The notes beneath the pieces were generated by a model, which had not been told where the DNA came from, did no database searches, and saw only the letters and a program-made list of their open reading frames with translations. Source: JAXLVB01 sp044228045 (GTDB lineage: Bacteria > Bacteroidota > Bacteroidia > Cytophagales > Spirosomataceae). From it: a DNA stretch of 10,685 nucleotides. Positions within the stretch are counted from its first letter, which is position 1; each line of letters begins with the position of its first letter. This document shows, piece after piece, positions 1-6,560 of the stretch. The stretch is from assembly GCA_044228045.1 (NCBI GenBank), contig JBGAVQ010000194.1, positions 1 through 10,685 of the forward strand, written 5' to 3'. A program made the position numbers and the translations under genes.

Positions 1-132
1 GCCATGTTGGTATGGAATAAACTTAAACAGACCGATTACCAAACTTGGAGTACGATTTATCAGGTTAAATTTGAACCACTCAAAAATTTTATCATTGAGA
101 GACTCAAAATGAAAACTCCCTCTTTTGCGTAA
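1..132 (+). CDS. C-terminal fragment of an unidentified protein (possibly a transposase)
   Basis: An open frame enters at base 1 and runs 43 codons to TAA at 130-132. Its start lies outside the window. The peptide is basic and aromatic, with a stretch reading VWNKLKQTDYQTWSTIYQVK, and ends in PSFA. I do not recognise it with certainty. The LK..YQT..TIYQ.K pattern recalls the C-terminal tail of some IS4/IS701-like DDE transposases. If that is right, an insertion-sequence end should lie just past base 132, and the insertion would explain why the adhesin remnant that follows has no 5' part. No inverted repeat could be confirmed from one end alone. The open frame could also be chance, being only 43 codons. 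Confidence 0.35.
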   Translation, partial: AMLVWNKLKQTDYQTWSTIYQVKFEPLKNFIIERLKMKTPSFA

Positions 133-168
133 GTCCTATTTTATCCAAACCATACCGCACGCAGAAGT

Positions 169-880
169 AAAGGAGGTACTATTAGTGCTGATGCGGGACT
201 GCACAGTTATTCATAGAGCCGCTTGGCTAATAACTTTAGTTCAACCCAACAGAATCCTGTGATACTAAGTGAAAAACTAACCGATGCAGGGGCGTATATA
301 TTGACGACCCGAGGCACTGATGTTGCACGAGCAGCGCTATAAGTAGTATTGGTCACAAATCCAGGCATTAACGCTGCTTTCACCATATCGCTGTCAAAAA
401 TTGTATCAGGTAGTCCAGTGACATTGGGTGCTACAAGCGCAACGGGAACGTATTCGTGTACAGGTCCAAGTGGCAATCGTGGTTAAAGTAGAACAGCAAT
501 CATAAATCCTTTCAATGCAAGCAAAAATGGCACTTATTACCTCCTCCTAACCAATGGGTCATGTCAGGGTTATACAGAACAAACATTTAGTACTTCTCGC
601 TTGGCAGGTGCCGAAGATATGTTGATGGAAGCACCTACCCTAATCCAACTACTAAAACACTGACAGTAGAAGTAAAGCTTAAAGAACCAAAAAACCATCA
701 AGTTTGAAGCTACAACTTTACAACGCCACTGGCCAAGCCCTGAGCAATTGGGAGTTAGGCGAAGAAGCAACAACCCATCGTAAGGAAGTTGATATGTCGG
801 TTTACAAAAACGGATTGTATTTGATACAAGCCGAAAGCAAAGACGGTAAGCAGACCAAGCGAGTGGTGAAGGTAGAATAA
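169..880 (+). pseudogene. Decayed T9SS-secreted Ig-repeat surface protein, 3' part
   Basis: A protein can be followed over 700 bases only by reading through five lesions. Bases 169-357 encode one Ig-like repeat: GGTISADAG, then YS-stop-S where TAG at 214-216 sits at a usual Trp, then NNFSSTQQNPV and DAGAYILTT. TAA at 340-342 is the second stop. Bases 358-600 encode a second repeat with SGSPVTLGATSATGTYSC, GPSGN, a stop at 484-486, then NPFNASKNGTYYLLLTNGSC. The end is a Por-secretion sorting domain: RLAGAEDMLMEA, a frameshift near 632-636, YPNPTTKTLTVEVKLKEP, a second frameshift near 699-705, then LQLYNATGQAL, DMSVYKNGLYLIQAES and a basic KRVVKVE tail before TAA at 878-880. In intact relatives this domain directs export by the type IX system and anchoring or release at the cell surface. 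The lesion density, next to several intact genes, indicates real decay. The original gene was probably a large adhesin whose 5' part is lost or lies outside the window. Confidence 0.85.
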
Positions 881-1035
881 GAGGTAGTTCAATGTCCCCT
901 TTGTGCGGCTATTGGAGCATACGGGAAGGGGGAAGTAGTGTGGTAGGAGGGGCGACCGACGCTCGGGATGACTGATGGTCAAACCCTACTGTAAACTGCT
1001 TACTGTAAGTTGTTCAATAGAAATAGTTTACTATA

Positions 1036-1093
1036 TTTTCAATAGTGTAGCGTTTGCAAACACATCGGCGAACCGACGCTACGCTGTTGAAAA
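1036..1093. repeat. 18-base imperfect inverted repeat with nested hairpin
   Basis: The left arm at 1036-1053 (TTTTCAATAGTGTAGCGT) pairs with 1076-1093. Sixteen of 18 positions match, and both mismatches would be G-U pairs in one RNA strand. The intervening 22 bases carry TCGG-CGAA-CCGA, a small 4-base stem with a 4-base loop that shares its last A with the right arm. A near copy of the inner ACCGACGCT core lies at about 952-964. This could be a palindromic repeat element, a structured RNA or a protein-binding site. No poly-T tract follows, so it is not a terminator. Confidence 0.6.
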
Positions 1094-1174
1094 ATTGAAC
1101 AGATAATTGGTTATTTGGTGTAATATAAACTAATTATCTTCAGCTACTTAAACCGATATAAATTGGAGGCTATC

Positions 1175-1209
1175 AAAAAGAGTTGCTGTGTTTATGGCAA
1201 CTCTTTTTT
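1175..1209 (+). terminator. Rho-independent terminator, probably bidirectional
   Basis: AAAAAGAGTTGC at 1175-1186 pairs perfectly with GCAACTCTTTTT at 1197-1208 across a 10-base loop, and the descending arm ends in a six-T run (1204-1209). The A-rich ascending arm would supply a T tract on the minus strand too. No intact gene ends just upstream: the nearest stop is that of the adhesin remnant, 295 bases away. It may be that gene's original terminator, or it may end an unannotated short transcript. Confidence 0.75.
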
Positions 1210-1334
1210 GTTGAAAAATATAGAAATCTCGTTATTTTGAATTAGAGAAAGGAGGATGTCTGACGAAGAAAGCTGTTTTTGATTTGGCAATGAAACGCAT
1301 TATCTTGCCATCAAAAGCCAAGTTTTTCCACATC

Positions 1335-1406
1335 GTTGACTTTTTTGAATATTCTGACCAATTTGACTACCTCGACTATCTTGGCTATTCTGACTAACTC
1401 GACTTT
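1335..1406. repeat. Eight tandem 9-base units upstream of the dipeptidase
   Basis: The stretch divides into eight consecutive 9-mers: GTTGACTTT, TTTGAATAT, TCTGACCAA, TTTGACTAC, CTCGACTAT, CTTGGCTAT, TCTGACTAA and CTCGACTTT. The consensus is about YTYGACTAN. The array ends 25 bases before the dipeptidase ATG. It lies mostly in frame with a 35-codon open frame starting at ATG 1290 and ending at TAA 1395, whose product would carry an acidic and aromatic tripeptide pattern (VDF FEY SDQ FDY LDY LGY). That frame has no recognisable ribosome binding site or family, so I annotate the DNA repeat and not a gene. Confidence 0.65.
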
Positions 1407-1431
1407 AAATAAACTGTAAACTTGTACTGAA

Positions 1432-2502
1432 ATGTTTATCATAGATGCCCACCTCGACTTATCCATGAACGCCACCGAATGGAACCGTGACCTACGGCAA
1501 CCCATAGAGATTATCCGACAACGAGAGCAATACCTCACCGACAAACCCGACCGAGGCAAGGGCGTAGTATGTTTTCCAGAACTGCGCCGAGGCAACATTG
1601 GCTTGGTGGTAGCTACTCAGATAGCTCGCTATGTAGCTCCTGATAATCCGCTACCCGGCTGGCACTCACCCGAGCAAGCATGGGCGCATACACAAGGGCA
1701 GTTGGCATGGTACAAGGCTATGGAAGAAGCCGGAGAACTCACGCAAATTGCTGATTTACAAAGTCTTGAAGCGCATTTGCAACAGTGGCAAAACGACCAA
1801 CCCAACGAGCAAAAACCAATTGGCTACATACTAAGCCTCGAGGGAGCCGATTCGCTCATTACCGTTGAGCATCTCGAAAGGGCATATCAGTATGGTTTAA
1901 GAGCCATAGGCCCAGCCCATTACGGCCCAGGGCGTTATGCTTTTGGTACTGATTCAGAAGGTGGTTTGGGGCAGCAGGGTAGGGCTTTACTCAAAGAAAT
2001 AGAACGACTCAATATCATTCTGGATGCAACGCACCTGTGCGACATTTCGTTTTGGGAAGCCATGGATAATTTTGGCGGAAACGTGTGGGCAAGTCACCAC
2101 AATTGCCGAGCATTAGTAAACCACAACCGGCAGTTTTCGGACGAACAACTCACCGAACTCATCAGCCGTGGGGCAGTGATTGGCGGCGTGTTAGATGCTT
2201 GGATGCTCGTACCCGATTGGGTGCGGGGGCAGTCCACACCCAAAGGCATGAACTGTAACTTAGAAAAAGTAATAGACCACCTCGACCATATTTGTCAATT
2301 GGCGGGTAATGCCCTACACATTGGCATAGGCTCTGATTTAGACGGAGCCTTTGGCAAGGAACAGTCGCCCTATGACCTCGAAACCATAGCAGACCTTCAA
2401 AAAATCCCCGATTTGTTCCGCAAACGAGGTTATACTGAAACCGACATCGAAAACATCATGCACGGCAATTTTTTGCGGTTTTTACGAAAAGCGTGGGAGT
2501 AG
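1432..2502 (+). CDS. Membrane dipeptidase, peptidase family M19
   Basis: This is a zinc-dependent dipeptidase of the renal dipeptidase family. Members hydrolyse dipeptides, often with tolerance for D-amino acids or dehydropeptides at the C-terminal position. All expected metal ligands are visible: His7 and Asp9 in DAHLDL, bridging Glu137 in SLEGAD, His201 in DATHLCD and His222 or His223 in ASHHNCRALVNH. The catalytic Asp302 is in GIGSDLDGAFG. The conserved LSDEQL-like segment (FSDEQLTELISRGAVIG, 235-251) and the terminal GNFLRFL are also present. At 356 residues it is a normal family length. There is no signal peptide, so it is probably cytoplasmic, unlike the lipid-anchored animal enzymes. 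The start is the first ATG after an in-frame TAA at 1417. It has no clear Shine-Dalgarno sequence, as is usual in Bacteroidota. A 112-base gap separates it from the kinase gene. The exact substrate cannot be read from sequence. Confidence 0.93.
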   Translation: MFIIDAHLDLSMNATEWNRDLRQPIEIIRQREQYLTDKPDRGKGVVCFPELRRGNIGLVVATQIARYVAPDNPLPGWHSPEQAWAHTQGQLAWYKAMEEAGELTQIADLQSLEAHLQQWQNDQPNEQKPIGYILSLEGADSLITVEHLERAYQYGLRAIGPAHYGPGRYAFGTDSEGGLGQQGRALLKEIERLNIILDATHLCDISFWEAMDNFGGNVWASHHNCRALVNHNRQFSDEQLTELISRGAVIGGVLDAWMLVPDWVRGQSTPKGMNCNLEKVIDHLDHICQLAGNALHIGIGSDLDGAFGKEQSPYDLETIADLQKIPDLFRKRGYTETDIENIMHGNFLRFLRKAWE

Positions 2503-2584
2503 GGGCTTGATTGATAGCATATTGCTTACTATCAAACCGATTTCACAACGATTGGAAAATCGTAAAAATGAGAGAGAAAAACGC

Positions 2585-2592
2585 TACCTTTG
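2585..2592 (+). promoter_or_regulatory. Possible Bacteroidota -7 element before the first kinase
   Basis: TACCTTTG fits the Bacteroidota -7 consensus TAnnTTTG. It lies 22 bases before the preferred GTG start at 2615. No matching TTTG -33 element lies at the usual spacing, so this may be chance. Confidence 0.2.
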
Positions 2593-2614
2593 GCAACCTC
2601 TCTTGCTGCTAATT

Positions 2615-4522
2615 GTGAAAAACTTATCTGCTTTGTTGTTGATATACTTGACCTGCCTGCCTGCATTGGCGCAGGTATCGTATCGAGTACTGCCCTTGCA
2701 GAATCAAGATGAGTTACCAATTAGTAGCTATCTCTATCATTATCGAAGCTCACAAGCTATTGATATTCTGGAAGCCATTGAACAGCAAAAGCAGGGTCAT
2801 TTTAAGCCAATTGTTTCGCCAACAGGCCGCCAAAGTTATGGCTACAACACCGACTACCATTGTTTGTTTTTTGAAGTTTCTTCTTCGCTGAATACGCCGC
2901 AACGCTTAATGTTGGAGTTGGAATATTCTAACATTGATGAAGTAGAACTTTTTGAGAAAAAAGGCGACCAAATTCGCTCACTTGGCCTCACTGGCGACAA
3001 GTACCCCTTTGTACAACGCCCCAGTTCAAATAATAACTACGTTTACCCGCTGTTGATTGATAGCACCGAAAAGGTTAGTTACTTTTTGCTCATCAACCAA
3101 CGAAATTCCATTTTGTCGTTTTATTTGAAGCTTTGGCAAGAAAACGCCTTCATCGCCAGCGACTACCAAGAGTATCTTTTGTGGGGTATTTTTCTTGGGG
3201 TTGTGTTGCTGGTGTTGGCGTTTAGCTTTGTCATGCTCATCAATACCAACGACCGAATCTACGCTTGGTATGCCTTGTACTTGGTGTGTGTACTCACGCA
3301 TTTGCTATCAGACGCTGGCATAGGCTTTCAATACCTTTGGCCACAATATCCTATTTTCAATTCGCTCGATTCTGTTTATTTGTTGGCTTGGGGAGGCTTA
3401 GTTACGCAGCTTACTTTCATGCAATATTTTATCCATCAAACCCGTCGTCATCGTTTTTTTAAGTGGGTTAATGCTGTTAAAATTATCATAACTGGCTGTT
3501 TGATAGTGGTATTAGCGATCCATATTTTGAATGTACCCAACAAAGACCAGTACATGTACAAAGTGGTTGCTACACTCACTAACTACTTTGCCGTGGCCAT
3601 GATTTTAGTAGCTGTGCTGAGTTTAAGAGACCAATCTGTTTCGGGGGACAAAATGGTAAAGTACTATGGAATGGCCTTGTTTTTTCAGTTTGTTGGGTAT
3701 TTACTGGCGAGTTCACTCAATGTTTTTCAAAGCATGGGTAAAACCCTGCCGTTCGATGTAGAAACGTATGTGGTTATTGGTTCTACAACCATCATTGATA
3801 TTATCTTTTTCTCGTTTGGTCTTTCGTATCGCCTGGGTGTGTTGCGTCGGCGCAATATAGTATTGCAGACAGACATACTCAACACCCGTAGCTTATTGAT
3901 TCAACAAATTATTGAGATTCTCGAAGAAGAACGCCGCCGAATAGCCCAAGACCTTCACGACGAATTAGGTGCTACACTTGCTACGGCCAAAGGCTATTTG
4001 TCAACCCTTACCAAACAACTTGACCTCCGAACCGAACAGCCTCAGTTGAACGAAGCACAATTGTTGATTGATAAGGCAAGTCAAGATGTACGTACCATTT
4101 CACACAACCTAATGCCCAAGCAGTTTGATAAGGTTGGCCTTAGTAAATCAATAGAAGAAACCATTCACAAAATCAATTTGTCCGAAAGCCTTAGATTTAC
4201 CTTTGTGGGCATTGGTCAGGTTGTCAAAATGCCTCACTTGTGGGAAATGCAGGTGTTCAGAATGGCAACAGAGTTAATTCAAAATATCTTGAAACACTCC
4301 AAAGCTACCGAGGCTACCATTCAATTGGCCTATCATGCTGATTATTTGACCCTGATAGCAGAAGACAACGGAAAAGGATTTAACCAAGATGAATTTACGG
4401 GTAGAGGTTTTCAGAATCTACAAGCCCGAGCAGACTATTTGAAAGCAGAAATAACAGTTGACTCAAGCGAGTATGGCACTACAGTTATTGTTGATATTCC
4501 GTTGGAAAAACAGATGGATTAA
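2615..4522 (+). CDS. 7TMR-DISM sensor histidine kinase with intact H-box
   Basis: This is a membrane sensor kinase that should autophosphorylate on His and pass the phosphate to a response regulator not encoded here. The frame is open back to TTG 2507, but I prefer GTG 2615: it gives a classic signal peptide, MKNLSALLLIYLTCLPALA before Gln20, and no in-frame ATG precedes residue 100. In this numbering the order is: a periplasmic DISMED2-like domain (about 25-175, with SLGLTGDKYPFVQRP), seven hydrophobic helices (about 188-405), a linker helix, and HisKA_3 (about 435-500) with EERRRIAQDLHDELGATL and phospho-acceptor His448. The HATPase follows (about 540-632) with ELIQNILKH (N-box, Asn557), EDNGKGF (G1, 583-589) and GRGFQNLQARA (G2). 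It is the NarX/LiaS/DesK-like kinase class, whose partners are normally NarL-type regulators. Length is 635 residues. The next gene is a paralogue of the same layout 111 bases on. The ligand is unknown; the DISMED2 fold is thought to bind carbohydrates or other small molecules. Confidence 0.9.
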   Translation: MKNLSALLLIYLTCLPALAQVSYRVLPLQNQDELPISSYLYHYRSSQAIDILEAIEQQKQGHFKPIVSPTGRQSYGYNTDYHCLFFEVSSSLNTPQRLMLELEYSNIDEVELFEKKGDQIRSLGLTGDKYPFVQRPSSNNNYVYPLLIDSTEKVSYFLLINQRNSILSFYLKLWQENAFIASDYQEYLLWGIFLGVVLLVLAFSFVMLINTNDRIYAWYALYLVCVLTHLLSDAGIGFQYLWPQYPIFNSLDSVYLLAWGGLVTQLTFMQYFIHQTRRHRFFKWVNAVKIIITGCLIVVLAIHILNVPNKDQYMYKVVATLTNYFAVAMILVAVLSLRDQSVSGDKMVKYYGMALFFQFVGYLLASSLNVFQSMGKTLPFDVETYVVIGSTTIIDIIFFSFGLSYRLGVLRRRNIVLQTDILNTRSLLIQQIIEILEEERRRIAQDLHDELGATLATAKGYLSTLTKQLDLRTEQPQLNEAQLLIDKASQDVRTISHNLMPKQFDKVGLSKSIEETIHKINLSESLRFTFVGIGQVVKMPHLWEMQVFRMATELIQNILKHSKATEATIQLAYHADYLTLIAEDNGKGFNQDEFTGRGFQNLQARADYLKAEITVDSSEYGTTVIVDIPLEKQMD

Positions 4523-4599
4523 AAGACTTAAGTAATTGAACCAATTTGTTTTATACTTTAATGCATCTAAGCAGCTGTTTATCAAACCTATTCACTCAC

Positions 4600-4624
4600 T
4601 CTGTCATTCAATAATTCTGTCATT
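4600..4624 (+). repeat. Direct repeat TCTGTCATT just before the second kinase
   Basis: TCTGTCATT occurs at 4600-4608 and again at 4616-4624, a 16-base period, ending 9 bases before the ATG at 4634. It could be a pair of regulator half-sites or a local duplication. Its position would overlap the ribosome-binding region. No promoter consensus was found with confidence in the 111-base gap. Confidence 0.4.
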
Positions 4625-4633
4625 GTACTTAGC

Positions 4634-6517
4634 ATGAAAAAACACAGCCAATGGATATGGGTACTAATCGGCCTATTTAGCTTAATGGGGCTGATGGCAC
4701 TGCTGTGGCGCCCTACGGCGCAACCCATACCCATTACACTGGCGCATTATGCAGATTCTACAGGTAAAATGGGTATCAATGAGGTACTTAGCACGTTTAA
4801 TTTGCACCAGTTTAAGCCTATCCAACGTACTAATTTTGGATTGACTTCTGCTAACCATTGGTTATATTTCAAGGTTCAGAACGATTATATACCCAAGAAT
4901 TTTTCAATAGAAATTGCCAATCATCGCATTAACCAAGTAGCAGTATTTGAGCGAAAATATGGGCGACTTCACTCCTTAGGAATCACTGGCGACACTTACC
5001 CATTTAAACAACGCCCTTCGCCCAATCGCTCTTTTGTTTATCCTATTCAGTTCAATGCCAATGAAACCGCCGAATATTTTGTTTTTCTTGACAAACGACA
5101 CGAAGAGTTACTAACTGATGTTTTCTTGTGGCAAACCACTCATTTTGAGGAAAAAGAGCAAAGAATGTCCTTGATTTGGGGTATTATTGGTGGGATATTC
5201 TTATTATTCTTAATCGTAAATAGCTTTTTCTGGAACTTCACCAAAGACCCCATCTTTGGGTGGTATATTATTTACATTGGTGCTTTGTTGCTGCGCATGT
5301 TAGTTGATCTTGGCTTTGCGTTTCAATATCTGTGGCCCAATTTTCCAGCTATCAACCAGCCCGACATTTTATTTCCTGTGTTATGGTTATTGGCGTTTGC
5401 GATGCTCAGTTTTGTGGCTTTATTTATTGGTCAAACTAATCAAAATAGCAAAGCATTTCGCATTGTTAGGTGGTACAGATGGGTTTTGCTGGTCATTTTT
5501 GTAGGGTATTGGGGGGCATTTGCTACGGGGCTTTTAGCGAATCCAAGAGCCTATCGAGTGATTTATTCTATTCATTGGGTACTTGGCAACACTGCAGTGC
5601 TTTTGTTGGCTTGGGGGGCTATTGAGCGGTTTTTTAGCCCCAACAGAGACCGCTTAGTAGTGTTGTTTGCTATTACCTTGGTGGTCCAAATGCTTGGGTA
5701 TGGTGTTATTGCATTCCAACATTTTTTGATTAGTAAAGGCATCAACCCGTGGATAGACTCGTATGTGATTGCGTTGGTGAATTTCGTACTCGATATTGGC
5801 ATTTTTTCGTATGGGCTTTCTCAGCGACTAAAAGGCTCATTTATTCAAAACGAACAATTAGAACTGGAGCTACTACGAACCCAACAAGAACAGAATCAGC
5901 GGATTATTGCTGCCTTGAAATCAGAAAGAGAACAAATTACGCAGGCACTTTATGAAGACGTAGGGGCTACCATTGCCACTGCCGACTGGTACTTGTCGAA
6001 AGTGAGGCATCAGGTCGAAGACAAAGAACGCATAACTGCATTGCCTTTTATTCAGAAATTGCTAAACAAGTCGCTTGACGACCTTCATACCGTTACCTTG
6101 AACCTAATGCCCGTTGAATTTGCCGAGTTAGGATTGGCCAAATCGGTAGAAGTAGCTACTCAAAATGCCAATCGCTCGGGTGATGTAAAGTTTAGTTTTT
6201 CAATGGTGGGTAACGAAAAACGCCTTGCCGTAACTACCGAAGTGCAATTGTATCGAATCACTAATGAGTTGATTAACAATATCTTAAAGCATGCACAGGC
6301 CAAGCAGGCGAGTGTCGAACTTCGTTACCAACCCGATAGCTTAATACTACTGGTGCAAGACAATGGCAAAGGCTTTGACCTCCAGCAAGTAGAACAAGGT
6401 TACGGTGGCATTGGGGTTCGGAATCTCTACTCTCGTGCCCGTTACCTCAACGCCGAAATCAAGATAGACTCCAGCGCAACAGGCACAAGCGTAGAGGTAA
6501 AAATGCCTTATGCTTAG
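4634..6517 (+). CDS. 7TMR-DISM histidine-kinase paralogue lacking the H-box histidine
   Basis: This is a paralogue of the preceding kinase with the same domain order. It has an N-terminal signal anchor (about 7-25, no clear cleavage site), a DISMED2-like periplasmic domain (about 32-170, with SLGITGDTYPFKQRP matching its neighbour), seven helices (about 178-397), a HisKA_3-like region (about 425-495) and a HATPase (about 535-625). The H-box is degenerate: where the neighbour reads RRRIAQDLHDELG, this protein reads REQITQALYEDVG, so the phospho-acceptor is Tyr440 (codon TAT at 5951-5953) and the preceding Asp is Ala. The ATP-binding motifs look intact: NELINNILKH (544-553), QDNGKGF (575-581) and GIGVRNLYSRA (592-602). 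It is therefore unlikely to accept phosphate itself, but could bind ATP, phosphorylate a partner in a heterodimer, or act as a regulatory pseudokinase. Length is 627 residues with no internal break. The gene converges on the minus-strand operon 43 bases downstream. Confidence 0.88.
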   Translation: MKKHSQWIWVLIGLFSLMGLMALLWRPTAQPIPITLAHYADSTGKMGINEVLSTFNLHQFKPIQRTNFGLTSANHWLYFKVQNDYIPKNFSIEIANHRINQVAVFERKYGRLHSLGITGDTYPFKQRPSPNRSFVYPIQFNANETAEYFVFLDKRHEELLTDVFLWQTTHFEEKEQRMSLIWGIIGGIFLLFLIVNSFFWNFTKDPIFGWYIIYIGALLLRMLVDLGFAFQYLWPNFPAINQPDILFPVLWLLAFAMLSFVALFIGQTNQNSKAFRIVRWYRWVLLVIFVGYWGAFATGLLANPRAYRVIYSIHWVLGNTAVLLLAWGAIERFFSPNRDRLVVLFAITLVVQMLGYGVIAFQHFLISKGINPWIDSYVIALVNFVLDIGIFSYGLSQRLKGSFIQNEQLELELLRTQQEQNQRIIAALKSEREQITQALYEDVGATIATADWYLSKVRHQVEDKERITALPFIQKLLNKSLDDLHTVTLNLMPVEFAELGLAKSVEVATQNANRSGDVKFSFSMVGNEKRLAVTTEVQLYRITNELINNILKHAQAKQASVELRYQPDSLILLVQDNGKGFDLQQVEQGYGGIGVRNLYSRARYLNAEIKIDSSATGTSVEVKMPYA

Positions 6518-6560
6518 GTTTGCACAGCATGAGAAACTACTTAAATTTAACCCTGTAAGC

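Larger units (their letters stand above)
881..1431. other. 551-base stretch without a convincing gene
   Basis: Between the adhesin remnant and the dipeptidase no frame shows a recognisable protein. The first 90 bases are G-rich on the plus strand, with GGG and GGGGG runs near 921-950. A stretch reading GGCGACCGACGCT near 952-964 nearly recurs as GGCGAACCGACGCT near 1067-1080. The stretch also contains a long hairpin (1036-1093), an 8-base inverted repeat (1101-1108 with 1132-1139, AGATAATT), an intrinsic terminator (1175-1209), a bulged hairpin (TTTGATTTGGCAA at 1278-1290 with TTGCCATCAAA at 1305-1315) and tandem 9-base units (1335-1406). The dipeptidase promoter presumably lies in the last 200 bases, but I see no clear TAnnTTTG element there. 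Confidence 0.7.

Noticed and set aside
921..950. G-rich run as a G-quadruplex
   Set aside because: Only three runs of three or more G are present, with uneven loops, so a stable quadruplex is doubtful.
207..982. Three minus-strand open frames (207-476, 570-773, 755-982)
   Set aside because: They lie antisense to readable Ig-repeat and sorting-domain sequence, resemble no family, and are open mainly because the plus-strand gene has the usual codon bias.
1255..1281. Small gene after GGAGG at 1251-1255
   Set aside because: The ATG overlaps the GGAGG and the frame stops after eight codons. A strong Shine-Dalgarno is also atypical for this phylum.
1335..1406. CRISPR array
   Set aside because: The 9-base units are contiguous, with no spacers and no cas genes nearby.
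1311..1598. Minus-strand 95-codon frame with a hydrophobic/basic tripeptide pattern
   Set aside because: It starts inside the dipeptidase gene, and its pattern is a by-product of the 9-base tandem units. No independent support.
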